Source: Thioalkalivibrio sp. ALE14 (GTDB lineage Bacteria; Pseudomonadota; Gammaproteobacteria; Ectothiorhodospirales; Ectothiorhodospiraceae). From it: a stretch of 64,000 bases of DNA. This document shows, in pieces, positions 20,901 through 29,497 of the stretch. How positions within the stretch are numbered: the stretch's first letter is position 1; the number at the start of each line of letters is the position of its first letter. The notes beneath the pieces were generated by a model, which was given only the letters and a program-made list of their open reading frames with translations, was not told the origin of the DNA and searched no databases. Location of the stretch: the NCBI RefSeq assembly GCF_000376845.1, contig NZ_AQXY01000027.1, forward strand, positions 151,673 to 215,672. Reading direction: 5' to 3'. A program made the translations under genes and the position numbers.

Positions 20901-21488
20901 GGCCTGCCAACGCTGCCCGGGGGCCAGTTCGTGTTCCTGGCCGCGGGCATCGCGCAGTAAATCGCGCCCGGCCGCCCAGTCGGTCAGCCAGTCCGCACGA
21001 TACACCTGGTACTGGTCGAACAGGTCCGCCAGGCGCTCGGCCAGCTGGAAGCGCTTGCGCAGGTCCCCGCCCTGCCCGGGGTCGTCGTCCTGCAGGAACT
21101 GGCGCAGCGGTACGAAGGCGTCCTGCGCCAGGCATTCCGGCAGCAGACGCATCAGGCGCCAGGTCAGCGGGCGCTTGGCATAGGGGGATTCCAGCGGCAC
21201 GGCCTCGGGCCCGAGGACCGCGCGATACGCCGACCAGACAAAGCGCGACGGCAGCTGCATATCCAGCGCGGCCGCGATCCCGCAGCCCGGCGGATCGGCG
21301 TCCGGCGGCGCGGCCAGGGCATGCCGCAGCCACTGCGCCATGCCGTTGCTCTGCACCAGAATGGTCTCGTTCTCCAGCGGACCGAGCGGCGCGCGGCGCA
21401 TCCACTCCACCGCCAGCGTGCGCAGCGACTCCAGGTGATTGCCATGCAGCACCACCATCCCTGGCTGCAACTCGCGCGACTCCACCAA
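17967..21488 (-). CDS. recC: exodeoxyribonuclease V gamma subunit
   Basis: Structural subunit that splits the duplex, feeds single strands to RecB and RecD and scans for Chi. 1173 residues with the typical N-terminus (HGNHLESLRTL, then ILVQSNGMAQWL), PFQVVCLLGMNDGDYPR in the middle and the nuclease-like C-terminal fold. The longest frame opens with TTG at 21488; a GTG at 21485 has better spacing (8 bases) from the AGGAG box and may be the true start. First gene of recC-recB-recD. ptrA, which sits in this operon in enterics, is absent. Confidence 0.95.
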   Translation of the reverse strand: MVESRELQPGMVVLHGNHLESLRTLAVEWMRRAPLGPLENETILVQSNGMAQWLRHALAAPPDADPPGCGIAAALDMQLPSRFVWSAYRAVLGPEAVPLESPYAKRPLTWRLMRLLPECLAQDAFVPLRQFLQDDDPGQGGDLRKRFQLAERLADLFDQYQVYRADWLTDWAAGRDLLRDARGQEHELAPGQRWQAELWRLLQADIGVAQEGVSRSAVHARYMEMVRTLERRPPGLPRRIIVFGISSLPGQILEALEGLARFCQVLVCVHNPCAYYWADIVADKDLLRATRRRQARKAGMPEALDEAELHNHAHPLLAAWGKQGRDYIGLLDEHDDPEHYGRVLCTLDWERVDVFEPHGMRGPEDCLLHQLQEDIRELRPLAETRETWPAVPAADRSIQFHVAHSPLREVELLHDRLLDHFERDPALRPRDVIVMVPDIDQYAPHIEAVFGQPETDDPRFIPYTLSDQGPRGRDPVLIALEQLLSLPESRMGVSELLDLLDVPAVRRRFGIAEEDLGQLHHWAEGSGVRWGLDAAQRAGLGLPEGLEQNTWRFGLRRMLLGYALGDQGPWQGLEPYDEIGGLSAALLGPLEALITALEEAWGWLRQTRAPEDWATHLGGLLDKFFAAETDAELFTLEQLGEALDQWREDCAAAGLEEALPLAVVREQWLASQDDSGVGQRFLAGQVNFCTLMPMRAIPFQVVCLLGMNDGDYPRSPTPVDFDLMAQDYRPGDRSRREDDRYLFLEALLSARRQLHVSWVGRHVRDNEPRPPSVLVGQLRDHLAAGWGLTGFDGPEAGPALVDHLTTWHPLQPFSPVNFPAGGDDRHYTYAREWEAVHDPDPVPAADAAGAPEPVPLLDAEREPRAVAPEALTRFLRFPVEAFFRYRLGVFFDEEEAAGDDLEPFGLAGLEQWQVRQQLVAAALETTDDAAAWPEILEAESARLQRAGRLPLGAAGELERGAMVDEAARLLERIGERLALYPDRLKAGRPLRLEHAHWGLEAVPSALRSDGQARICLDYTASRIANGRKWRYDKLMAPWVMHLLANAGEGGVGSELVALDTRLTLPGLEPGLAEELLGTLLEAWAAGQERPLPLACGAAFAWLEAEEASKDPYDEAVKTLRGNDYAPGEWSRSPALARAWPDPETLLDDPDFGFWRDRVYRPVFFVVNQAESSE

Positions 21489-21651
21489 CCCGGCTCCTTG
21501 ATCCGTTCAACGGCTGCCCCACACGCCCTGCCGGCCCGCGTGGTCAGATGCGCCTACCCTACCATCCCCGGGCGACCATCCCCGTCGCGTCGTTCACCAC
21601 TGCGCTGGACTACCCGACCGGCCCCACGAGGCGCCAAGGGGACCCCACCAG

Positions 21652-24600
21652 TCAGGCGCGAGGGGCCGCCAGCAAGGTCTCGAACTCGGCCGCCGGCACG
21701 GGACGGCTGGCGTAGTACCCCTGGTAGTGGTCGCAACCCAGCTCGCGCAGCACCGCGAGCTGTTCGGCCGTCTCCACGCCCTCTGCCAGCACAGTCAACC
21801 CGAGACCGTGGCCGAGCCCGACGATGGAACGGGCGATGGAGCGGTCATCCGAGCTGTCCGCTGCCTCCTCTTCGGCCAGGCCGTCGACAAAGCTCTTGTC
21901 GATCTTGAGCGTGTCCACCGGGAAGCGCTTGAGCTGCGCCATGGAGGAATAGCCGGTGCCGAAGTCGTCGATCGCGAAATGCACGCCGCGCTCGCGCAGG
22001 CGCTGCAGGATGCGCCGGGCGCGGCTCGGGTCCGCCATCAGGGCGGACTCGGTGATCTCCAGCTCCAGTTGATCCGCCGGAAACTCGAAGTCCTCCAGTA
22101 GCTGCCCCACCTGCTGATCGATGGGCACACGCTGGAACTGCAAGGCCGAGACATTCACCGCCAGCCGCAGCGGCGGATACCCGGCCGTGCGCCACTGGTA
22201 CCCCTGCTCGATCACCCGGCGCAGTACCCAGCCGCCCAGCTCCACGATCAGCCCGGTCTGTTCCGCCAGCGGAATGAAGCGCCCCGGCGAGATCGGCCCC
22301 AGCTCGGGATCGGTCCAGCGCAGCAGGGCCTCGGCACCGAGGAGCCGTCCGTCCGCGACGTTGTACTGAGGCTGGTAGTGAACCTCCAGCGCATCCTGGT
22401 CGATGGCCCGGCGCAGGCGCGCGGACAGGTCGATGCGCTCGCGCGCGGCCCGGGTGAACTCGTCGGAGTAGTAGCGGTAGCTGCCACGCCCGTCCATCTT
22501 GGCCTGCGACAGCGCGGTACTGGCCTGCTGCAGGAGCATGTCGGCGTCCGTCGCGTGATCGGGGAACACCGCGATGCCGACCGTCGCGGTAATCTCCATC
22601 TCCATCCCGTTGCCGAGATCGCAGGGGTAGCTCACCTCGCGAATGATGTTCTCCGCCACCAGCGCGGCGTCGTCCACATGCCCCAGGTTCTCCACCAGCA
22701 CGGCGAACTCGTCGCTGGCCAGGCGCGCCACCGTATCGGTCCCGCGCCGGCCCACCTGCAACCGCTCGGCCACCAGTTTCAGCAAGCGGTCACCGGCGGC
22801 ATGCCCCTGGCTGTCGTTGATGTCCTTGAAGCGGTCGATATCCACGAACAGCAGCGCCAGATGCCCCTGGCGCCGACGCATCAGCGAGATCCCGTGCGTC
22901 AGGCGCGCGCGCAGCAACCGGCGGTTGGGCAGCTCGGTCAGCGGGTCGTGGTGCGCGAGGAAATCGAGCTCCGCCTCGGAGGCCTTGATCCGCGAGATAT
23001 CCGCGAACACCGAGACGTAGTGCGTCAACCGGCCCTGGTCGTCGTGCACCGCCGTGATGCTCTGCAGTTCCGGAAAGATCTCGCCGTTCTTGCGCCGATT
23101 CCAGATCTCGCCCTGCCAGTGACCGTTCACCTGCAGTTCGCGGAACATGTTGGCGTAGAACGCCTGATCGTGACGCCCGGACTGGAACATCTTCGGCGTG
23201 CGCCCCACCACCTCGTCCTGGGTGTACCCCATCAGCTGGGTGAAGGCGCGATTCACCGACAGGATATGGGCCGTGGCATCGGTGATCACCACGCCCTCGC
23301 GGGTGTTCTCGAACACCACCGACGCCAGGCGCTGACGCTCCTCCTGTTCGCGGCGTTCGGTGATGTCCTCGACCGTCGCGACGACGCGGTCCAGCGCACC
23401 CTCGGGCGTGCGGCTGCACTTGACGTCGATATCCGCGACCATCACCCGGCCATCGCGCCGCAGCAGGCGTTTCACGACACTGTAGCCGCTGCGTTCGCCG
23501 CGCCGCATCTCGGCGTCCAGTTCCGCCTCGCAGCCTCGATCCTCGGGGGTCGCCAGCCGGTTCCAGTCCATGGCCGCCAGTTCGTCCGGGGCATAGCCCA
23601 GCATGTCCGCCAGGCAGGTATTCACGCGCTCCCAGCCCTCGCCGCGCGGCCCGGAGAGCGCCATGCCGACGAACGGCATATCGAAGAAGATCCCCAGCAT
23701 CCGGTCCTGGTCGGCGTGCGCCTGCACCAGCGCAAGGTTTCGTCGTAGCCATTGCTGGCGCCACAACAACGCGCCGGCCGCCAGCACCACCAGCCAGATC
23801 AGCAAGGTCGCCCCCGCCGCCCAAACAGCCTGCTGGCGAGGCACAAGCTGCAGGGCGTCCAGATCCCGCTTGAGCACCAGATCCCAGCCGGCCGGGGAAA
23901 GCCGCTGCACCCCGGCCAGAAAACGGCTCTCCGGATCCTCGAAGTGTTCGATCACCACGGCGTCGCGCGGGTGATCCAGCACCCGTTCGCGCAGCCGCGG
24001 AAAGGCCGCCGGCGCCGGAATCATCACCCCACCTGCCTCGCTGATGCGGGCGATTGCGGCGCGCTGGTCCCCTTCCCGCACCACGATATGCGCCTGCGCA
24101 TCCAGCCCGTTGCGGCTTTCGGTCAGCGTCAGCAGCGGATGCAGGCTCTCGACGGTGGAAGACAGCAGCACCAGCCCGACCACCGGGTCGTGGGGGCGGG
24201 CGCGGTCGCGTACCGGAACCGCCCAGCTGATCTGCGGCCGCCGATCGGGATCCGCATGCAGGATCGGCTCACTGGCCTTTCCACTGCGGCGTACCTCCCG
24301 CAGTACGGCATCCATCCGGGCCTCGTCCAGGGCGCTGCGGCCCAACTCGACCACGGGCTGGCGATCGACATCCAGCAGGGCCACGCTGTCGTAGTCGTAC
24401 GCCCTGCGCATCAACTCCAGCCGGTCGCGCACCTGCTCCAGCGCCAGGCTGGAGCGCCGTTCCAGCGCCGTCACCGCAAACAGATTGAATCCGCGCGCCT
24501 CGGCCAGCACCACCGCATCCCCGGTTCGCTCCGCCAGCCAGTGGTCGATCACCCCGCCCTTCAGAAACGCAGCGCGCTGCAAGTCCTCGCGCGCCTGCGT

Positions 24601-24972
24601 CTCGGCGGCCGTCCCCTGCCAGTGCCAGGCACCCAGGCCGACACCCGCCGTCGAGGCCACCACCGCCACCGCCAGCACCAGCCACGGCCAGTAGCCGAAG
24701 CGGCCCAGTTCCTCCCGCGCCCCCGCCGCCTGGTCGTCACGGCTCCACGCCGGCAGCCAGCGCATGGCGGCATACAACAGCACACCGGACACCAGCACAA
24801 AGCCAATCCCCTTGCCCAGGTTCACGCGCGTCAGCGCCGCCTCGACATCCATGCCCCCCCACCAGGCAAGGGCCACGTCGGACAGCGCAATCCACAAAAC
24901 CCCCAGCACCACGTAAGCACCGGCAATCCACCCGGCAGCAAAACGCCGTGTCATCGGCCGCCCGGAGTTCAT
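21652..24972 (-). CDS. membrane Cache-like PAS-PAS-(degenerate GGDEF)-EAL protein
   Basis: 1106 residues. Hydrophobic segments near the N-terminus (about 7-60 and 92-112), a periplasmic Cache-like sensor (about 113-315), a membrane helix (about 316-338), two PAS domains (about 355-600), a GGDEF-type domain whose active site reads ASDEF (about residue 753), and an EAL domain (about 860-1095) with intact EALLRW (about 878), DDFGTGYSSM, LKIDKSFV and EGVET. The changed first two residues of GGDEF make cyclase activity unlikely, so a phosphodiesterase is the best prediction. Start ATG 24972 (MNSGRPM) has only a weak ribosome site; ATG 24954 is an alternative. Confidence 0.87.
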   Translation of the reverse strand: MNSGRPMTRRFAAGWIAGAYVVLGVLWIALSDVALAWWGGMDVEAALTRVNLGKGIGFVLVSGVLLYAAMRWLPAWSRDDQAAGAREELGRFGYWPWLVLAVAVVASTAGVGLGAWHWQGTAAETQAREDLQRAAFLKGGVIDHWLAERTGDAVVLAEARGFNLFAVTALERRSSLALEQVRDRLELMRRAYDYDSVALLDVDRQPVVELGRSALDEARMDAVLREVRRSGKASEPILHADPDRRPQISWAVPVRDRARPHDPVVGLVLLSSTVESLHPLLTLTESRNGLDAQAHIVVREGDQRAAIARISEAGGVMIPAPAAFPRLRERVLDHPRDAVVIEHFEDPESRFLAGVQRLSPAGWDLVLKRDLDALQLVPRQQAVWAAGATLLIWLVVLAAGALLWRQQWLRRNLALVQAHADQDRMLGIFFDMPFVGMALSGPRGEGWERVNTCLADMLGYAPDELAAMDWNRLATPEDRGCEAELDAEMRRGERSGYSVVKRLLRRDGRVMVADIDVKCSRTPEGALDRVVATVEDITERREQEERQRLASVVFENTREGVVITDATAHILSVNRAFTQLMGYTQDEVVGRTPKMFQSGRHDQAFYANMFRELQVNGHWQGEIWNRRKNGEIFPELQSITAVHDDQGRLTHYVSVFADISRIKASEAELDFLAHHDPLTELPNRRLLRARLTHGISLMRRRQGHLALLFVDIDRFKDINDSQGHAAGDRLLKLVAERLQVGRRGTDTVARLASDEFAVLVENLGHVDDAALVAENIIREVSYPCDLGNGMEMEITATVGIAVFPDHATDADMLLQQASTALSQAKMDGRGSYRYYSDEFTRAARERIDLSARLRRAIDQDALEVHYQPQYNVADGRLLGAEALLRWTDPELGPISPGRFIPLAEQTGLIVELGGWVLRRVIEQGYQWRTAGYPPLRLAVNVSALQFQRVPIDQQVGQLLEDFEFPADQLELEITESALMADPSRARRILQRLRERGVHFAIDDFGTGYSSMAQLKRFPVDTLKIDKSFVDGLAEEEAADSSDDRSIARSIVGLGHGLGLTVLAEGVETAEQLAVLRELGCDHYQGYYASRPVPAAEFETLLAAPRA

Positions 24973-25004
24973 CGACGCCCCGCAGCCGACCACGCCCCGG
25001 ACGC

Positions 25005-25043
25005 AAAAAGGCGCCGCGCTCCGTCTCCGGATTGCGCGGCGCC
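25005..25043 (-). terminator. terminator between the DUF302 gene and the EAL gene
   Basis: 10-bp perfect stem ggcgccgcgc/gcgcggcgcc (25010-25019, 25034-25043), with five T residues after it on the minus strand. It should stop transcription from the DUF302 gene, only about 30 bp before the EAL protein start. Confidence 0.8.
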
Positions 25044-25265
25044 CCCGCGGGACCAATCGATTTGAAGTACGTCGTTCGTATTCAACGCCAACGGCATCCA
25101 CACTTGAGGGAATCTCCCCCTCTCCATTCATTCGGGCCCCGTTTCCGGGCGCCCATCATCCATCGGCGAACCAACAGGACCCGCCGAAGCGGGCCCTGGA
25201 CGACGGCCACATCCAGCCGTTTGGACGGATCTTTTGTGACCGGATTCGCACTGTACCGGATCGCG

Positions 25266-25778
25266 TTACTCGGCGACGGTCCGTTCGATGATCGCCTCGA
25301 TCTCTTCCGAGGATTTTTCCATCACCTCGGCCACGCCTTCCGGCATCATCGGGAGGAAGCCCGGCACGTTCATGCGCGAGATAAAAACCTGCCCCTGGCT
25401 ATCCTGATAGATGCTCACCCGGCAGGGCATGAAGGCCGACACCGGCCGAAACGCATCCTCTTCCAGGATCTGCGCGCTGTAGCGCCCGCTGCACACATCC
25501 AGGATCACCACCGGATCAATCGTGAAGCCGCGCTCCGACAGCGTCCCGGCCATGTTGTTGCGGTTCAGGATGCTCCAGCCGGCCTCGGACGCCTCGCGCT
25601 CGAACGCGGCGAGTGTCGCCGGGAACGAATGCGGGCTCGGCGTGACCTTCACCATGTCCGGTTGCTGGCCCCCATGACTGCCCGCCTGCAGCGCACCGGC
25701 AAAGGCCATCGTCACCAGCATCGCCAGAAGCGCGAGGAACCGCGCAGCATGGCGAGTGGTCATCATAGTAGATTGCAT
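25266..25778 (-). CDS. exported DUF302 protein
   Basis: 170 residues with a signal peptide (hydrophobic stretch at about 15-32, ending in an Ala-rich cleavage region near GALQAGS). The mature part has the DUF302 pattern: an FPATLAAFEREASEAGW helix, then VVILDVCSGRYSAQILEED and FMPCRVSIYQDSQGQVFISRMN. Two cysteines (in VCSG and MPCR) are conserved in many members. Function unknown; related proteins occur in sulfur- and metal-handling bacteria. ATG 25778 has GGAG 8 bases upstream and overlaps an in-frame TTG. Confidence 0.85.
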   Translation of the reverse strand: MQSTMMTTRHAARFLALLAMLVTMAFAGALQAGSHGGQQPDMVKVTPSPHSFPATLAAFEREASEAGWSILNRNNMAGTLSERGFTIDPVVILDVCSGRYSAQILEEDAFRPVSAFMPCRVSIYQDSQGQVFISRMNVPGFLPMMPEGVAEVMEKSSEEIEAIIERTVAE

Positions 25779-25973
25779 CAAGGCTTCTCCTTTCCCGAAA
25801 AGCGGGAATCGTCGTGAGGGCGCGCCCCTTCGTTACGTTGGGGGCGTACCTGCACGGAAGAGGTTAACGGTTCTTCGGCCCCGGCCTCTTGATGCAGGTC
25901 AACCAGACACGAATCAGACCCGTTCCAAACGGGTGCAACCCGACGTCACCAACGTCGCAACAAGGAGATCGAC

Positions 25974-26198
25974 ATGGAAGCCACACTGAAAGGCGGAACG
26001 GTCACCCTGAAGATCGACAAGAAGGCCGCCAAGGACATCGCCGAAAACATCACCGAGCTCGGCGGCGAAATCAGCAACGGTGCGCGGGCGCTCGGCTCCG
26101 TGCTCCAGGAAGGCGTCTACGAACTGGAGAACGAATTCCGCCAGCCGCCGCACGCCTTCGACGAGCACGCCCCCAAGCAGCCCTCCATCGAGGACTGA
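25974..26198 (+). CDS. small hypothetical protein
   Basis: 74 residues, acidic, with a predicted amphipathic helix (KKAAKDIAENITELGGEI) and no membrane segment or signal. Ribosome site AAGGAG 7 bases before the ATG. Divergent from the DUF302 gene and 50 bp ahead of another small gene with an equally good ribosome site; the two are probably one transcript. Not recognised as a known family. Confidence 0.65.
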   Translation: MEATLKGGTVTLKIDKKAAKDIAENITELGGEISNGARALGSVLQEGVYELENEFRQPPHAFDEHAPKQPSIED

Positions 26199-26248
26199 CG
26201 CGCACGCCACGCCCCCAACAAGCCACACCCGAACACAAGGAGCACGAC

Positions 26249-26455
26249 ATGCACCTGGAAAAAGCGGAAAACGGCGAACTCGTTATCACCATGCCCCGGG
26301 CGGAAGCCGCCGACGTCCTGGCCACGCTCAAGAAGCGCGCCGACGACCTCGACGACTGCGAGGACCTCACCGAGGCCCTGGAAAACGCCGGCATCCAGCT
26401 ACCCGAACAACCGGACCACATCCGCCACGAATACATGCCCCCGGCGGACCACTAG
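26249..26455 (+). CDS. small acidic hypothetical protein
   Basis: 68 residues, strongly acidic (DDLDDCEDLTEALE in the middle), one cysteine. ATG 26249 is preceded by AAGGAGCACGAC. Downstream partner of the small gene at 25974. Function not recognised. Confidence 0.6.
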   Translation: MHLEKAENGELVITMPRAEAADVLATLKKRADDLDDCEDLTEALENAGIQLPEQPDHIRHEYMPPADH

Positions 26456-26515
26456 CCCTCGCAGCCGCCCCACACCCCCGTGGGGCGCGCAAGGTCCGGG
26501 GCCACCCGGCGGCGC

Positions 26516-26582
26516 AGAAGCCCAGCCCCCTGGGCGATCGGGTCTAACCAACGCCCCAATCGCCGAGAGGCTCGGCTCCTAC
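26516..26582. repeat. REP pair (BIME-like), copy 1
   Basis: Two opposed REP units: cccagccccctgggcgatc, a linker containing taaccaacgcccc, then cgccgagaggctcggctcctac. Each half is a hairpin. The same unit recurs at 26604, 28491, 62745, 62838 and 63579. Confidence 0.8.
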
Positions 26583-26603
26583 AGGCCCGGGGCCACCAGG
26601 CGC

Positions 26604-26673
26604 TGTAGGAGCCCAGCCCCCTGGGCGATCCGGGCCTAACCAACGCCCCAATCGACCGACGGCTCGGTCCTAC
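26604..26673. repeat. REP pair (BIME-like), copy 2
   Basis: gtaggagcccagccccctgg, then the same taaccaacgcccc linker and a diverged second half ending ggctcggtcctac. Lies in tandem with copy 1. Confidence 0.8.
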
Positions 26674-26694
26674 GCATCCCGAAACCACAGCCCC

Positions 26695-26723
26695 CTGTAG
26701 GAGCGTGCTTGCACGCGAAGCCC
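26695..26723. repeat. single REP palindrome
   Basis: gtaggagcgtgcttgcacgc followed by gaagccc; stem gcgtgc/gcacgc. Belongs to the type that ends in cgaagcccccgcc. Confidence 0.75.
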
Positions 26724-26810
26724 CCGCCAAAGCCGGTCACGGAACACCCTTTCGCAGCCCCCACCGGCTCACAAGCAAGAAGCCCAAATAAACCCATGCC
26801 CCAAACAGAG

Positions 26811-26848
26811 AAAGAGCCACCCCAGCATCCGTGCCCGGGCGGCTCTTT
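26811..26848. terminator. terminator-like stem-loop
   Basis: 12-bp stem with one mismatch (26811-26822 with 26837-26848; core aaagagcc/ggctcttt). Flanked by short A and T runs; it could end transcripts of the two small genes about 350 bp upstream. Confidence 0.45.
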
Positions 26849-27119
26849 CAGGGGCATCCCTGTCCCCGCGACAAAAACTAGCACATAAAGTAGAGGCTTC
26901 CACCCCATACGCGGAAAAAACGCCCAGCGGTCGTCTTTGGGCCCTCAACGGTAGCTCTCATTCCCGCCAAACACCCCGAACTCGCGATCCCTCGACACTC
27001 GCACATCCGGACGCAGGCTTCCACAAGGCGACAGCCCTTCGCCCTCGCGCCACAGCTCCATCCGCCAGAAAACACCCGTCACCGATTCAATCGAAGAATC
27101 CCCGCAGATCTTCGACCCC

Positions 27120-27545
27120 TTACCCCTGCAACAGCGCCTGCGTATCCGGATCCAGCGCCGCCCAATGCTGGCGCAACCGCTCGGCCAGGTCCACCAGCTC
27201 CAGCAACATCACCGGCACCGAAAGCTCCGCCGCCCGATCCCGTGCCTCGCCCGAAAACCCGCCGGGACTCACGTACATCCCCCGGTCCCCGGGGCGCCGG
27301 CCAGCCGCAAAGGCCTCCAGCTCGGCCAGATCCGTCTCCGAATCCACATCGCGTGCCAAACCCACCACCAACCGCGGTGCATCGTCACCACCACTCGCCG
27401 GCGCCGCCACCCGCTCCAGCCATGGACGGGCATCACCCTCCGAGGCCTCGATCACGACATACCCCATGCCGCGCAACATCCCCTGCACCAGCTGCATCCG
27501 CTCCGGCGTACCCAGTTGCTCCAGCTGCTCCGCCCAGTCGTCCAT
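27120..27545 (-). CDS. Mrr-like restriction endonuclease fold protein, probably catalytically degenerate
   Basis: 141 residues. The C-terminal half (YVSPGGFSGEARDRAAELSVPVMLLELVDLAERL) matches the end of the Mrr_cat fold, where the conserved Gly-Phe-Ser-x-Ala stretch precedes the last strand and helix. The expected D...QxK catalytic pair is not visible (VVGLARDVDS is in its place), so nuclease activity is doubtful; it may be an inactive DNA-binding or regulatory relative. ATG 27545 with GGGAG upstream. Stands alone between REP-rich gaps. Confidence 0.6.
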   Translation of the reverse strand: MDDWAEQLEQLGTPERMQLVQGMLRGMGYVVIEASEGDARPWLERVAAPASGGDDAPRLVVGLARDVDSETDLAELEAFAAGRRPGDRGMYVSPGGFSGEARDRAAELSVPVMLLELVDLAERLRQHWAALDPDTQALLQG

Positions 27546-27905
27546 CACAATCTCCCTCGTTCCCCCCGAAACGCTAAGCGAATCGAGCGCCGGACACCAG
27601 ACCTCGCCACGATCCCCCACTCCCGCATAACCCACCCCGTATCGCAGGACCCGGCTTGCCGGCGAAGCCCCCGCCAAATCCCGACAACCACCCGCCCTGC
27701 CAACACAACGGCACGACCGCCGCCCTCCCTCCATCATCGCAAGGAGCAAAGCGACGCAGCGACCACCACGAATCACCCCAAGGCTCACCACATCAGCCCG
27801 AAACCAACACCTCACCCCCTTATCCCGGATAACCGCGACGCGGTTTCCGGGATGACGACGCGTGGGAAATGCCTGTCAGGTGGTGCAGAAAACCCGCAAC
27901 TAGTA
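27546..27905. other. 360-bp gap with repeat fragments
   Basis: Holds a half REP (ccggcttgccggcgaagccc, about 27650-27670) and a hairpin-forming unit around 27826-27857 (tcccggataaccgcgacgcg, then gtttccggga). No gene seen. Confidence 0.5.
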
Positions 27906-28457
27906 TTACGGCCGAACCCGGTCCCCCGATCCGCGCCCCAGCACCGTCAGCACCAGATACCGGAAGTACGCCCGGACCGTCAGCGCATCGAGCATCTGAC
28001 GGTCCACCTCGGCCAGCTCGCGCGGCGTGGACATATCGATCCCGCGGATCTGTGCCAGCCCGGTAATCCCCGGCCGCGCATCCAGCACACCGCGCTCCGC
28101 CCTCTCCTGCAACAGCTCTTCCTGGTTAAACAACCCCGGCCGCGGCCCCACCAGGCTCATCTCGCCCTTCAGCACATTCCACAACTGCGGCAGCTCATCC
28201 AACTTCGTCTTGCGCAAAAAGCGCCCCAGCCGCGTCACGGAGGAGACCTCGGCCAGATGCGTCGCCACCGACGCCGTATCCGGCCGCATCGTGCGAAATT
28301 TCACCAGCACAAACGGCCGCTGATACCGCCCCACCCGCTCCTGCCGAAACAGCGGCGACCGCGACTCCATCCAGCCCAGCACCCACAACACCAGCAACAC
28401 CGGCGCTGCCACCACCAGCCCCACCAGCGCCAGCACCACATCCAGAACCCGAATCAA
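27906..28457 (-). CDS. short bacterial sugar transferase (initiating phosphoglycosyl transferase)
   Basis: 183 residues, the PglC-like minimal form. An N-terminal hydrophobic hairpin ([23 protein letters not shown]) is followed by the catalytic core: [53 protein letters not shown] and PGITGLAQI. It moves a sugar-1-phosphate from a UDP-sugar to undecaprenyl phosphate and so starts repeat-unit assembly. Opens with TTG at 28457, placed by a GGGGAGG box 4 bases upstream. Last glycan gene of the locus; its natural partners are the epimerase and GT4 upstream, now separated by VapBC and an ATPase. Confidence 0.9.
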   Translation of the reverse strand: MIRVLDVVLALVGLVVAAPVLLVLWVLGWMESRSPLFRQERVGRYQRPFVLVKFRTMRPDTASVATHLAEVSSVTRLGRFLRKTKLDELPQLWNVLKGEMSLVGPRPGLFNQEELLQERAERGVLDARPGITGLAQIRGIDMSTPRELAEVDRQMLDALTVRAYFRYLVLTVLGRGSGDRVRP

Positions 28458-28490
28458 GAAGCCTCCCCTCTATACCAACCCGCCCAACCT

Positions 28491-28559
28491 GTAGGAGCCC
28501 AGCCCCTGGGCGACAAGGGCTCAACCAACGCCCCATCGCCGAGAGGGCTCGGCTCCTAC
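28491..28559. repeat. REP pair (BIME-like), copy 3
   Basis: gtaggagcccagcccctggg, caaccaacgcccc linker, then cgccgagagggctcggctcctac. Same layout as the 26.5 kb copies. Confidence 0.8.
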
Positions 28560-28598
28560 ACGGCCCGGAGTCACTGTAGATGCATCGTCCCGTGCCCC

Positions 28599-28627
28599 GT
28601 AGGAGCCGCCTCGGCGGCGAAGCCCCC
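28599..28627. repeat. single REP palindrome
   Basis: gtaggagccgcctcggcggc followed by gaagccc; stem gccgcc/ggcggc. Confidence 0.75.
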
Positions 28628-28834
28628 GCCAAAGCCCAAAAACCACCACCCCTATCCACCTCGACGGACGGGGCCAGACCCTCTGCGGTCACCGCGAGGA
28701 GCAAAGCAACGCCGCGATCTCCACAGGCGACGCGAACGCCACCCCAACCACCTCGGCCGCAAAAACCTGCATGCGCCCATTCTGGTCACCGACATCACAC
28801 TGCCACGTCCCAGCCCGGCGATACCTACACGCGG

Positions 28835-29242
28835 TCAATGCGCCGCCACCCAATTCTCCACCTGCAGCCCGGATACACGCTCGAATTCACGCCCGTTATT
28901 CGTTATCAGCACGGCCCCGATGGCCCGCGCATGCGCTGCGATCAAGAGGTCGTTTGCACCAATCGGAGTACCCAAACGTTCCAGCTCCGCACGGATGTCG
29001 CCGTAATGTTCGGCCGCTTCTTCGGGCCAGTCGCACACCCTCGCAAAAGCCAGAAAGCGCTCCAGTGCGGCCTCGCTACGTTCTCTCTGATTCGACCGGC
29101 GAACCCCATACCGCAATTCCGCCAGAACGACAGCAGAAAGGCCCACCTCCCCAACTGGGACACCGCGCAGCCGCGCGTGCACCTCCGGCGGTCGGCGTTT
29201 CATGATGTCGATACAGATGTTCGTATCCAGCATGTAACGCAT
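28835..29242 (-). CDS. vapC: VapC-type PIN toxin
   Basis: 135-residue PIN ribonuclease of the tRNA(fMet)-cleaving type by resemblance: MLDTNICIDIMK (first Asp), LSAVVLAELRYGV (Glu), GANDLLIAAHA (Asp) and LITNNGREFERV with VENW at the end. All four acidic positions are present. Begins 3 bp after the vapB stop. Confidence 0.94.
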   Translation of the reverse strand: MRYMLDTNICIDIMKRRPPEVHARLRGVPVGEVGLSAVVLAELRYGVRRSNQRERSEAALERFLAFARVCDWPEEAAEHYGDIRAELERLGTPIGANDLLIAAHARAIGAVLITNNGREFERVSGLQVENWVAAH

Positions 29243-29245
29243 AGA

Positions 29246-29482
29246 TCACAACGCCTCGCGATCCTGCGCCACGCGATCCTCGATCGAATCGGGAAAGTCG
29301 TCGGGAAGCGTTTCACCGGGCTCCTTGAAATAATCATCCCAGGACCTCGGCTTGGCGCGCAGAATCAATGCATCCCCACGCTTTTCAATCACCACTTCAT
29401 CCGCATCGAACGCAAACCCCTTCGGCAGGCGAACGGCCTGACTGCGTCCATTCCGGAACAAACTCGCCGTACGCCGCTTCAT
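29246..29482 (-). CDS. vapB: VapB-type antitoxin (SpoVT/AbrB fold)
   Basis: 78 residues. The N-terminal swapped-hairpin domain (TASLFRNGRSQAVRLPKGF, EVVIEKRGDALIL) binds the operator; the C-terminal segment with WDDYF binds VapC. Immediately downstream of a nested palindrome. Confidence 0.93.
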   Translation of the reverse strand: MKRRTASLFRNGRSQAVRLPKGFAFDADEVVIEKRGDALILRAKPRSWDDYFKEPGETLPDDFPDSIEDRVAQDREAL

Positions 29483-29497
29483 GGCTCAGCCCCACGT

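Larger units (their letters stand above)
26456..27119. other. 664-bp gene-free stretch rich in REP palindromes
   Basis: Contains two REP pairs, a single REP and a stem-loop (listed separately). No reading frame in the remainder (26850-27119) has coding character or a ribosome site. Confidence 0.6.
28458..28834. other. 377-bp gap with REP elements
   Basis: Apart from the REP pair at 28491-28559 and the REP at 28599-28627, nothing with coding character is seen. Confidence 0.5.
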
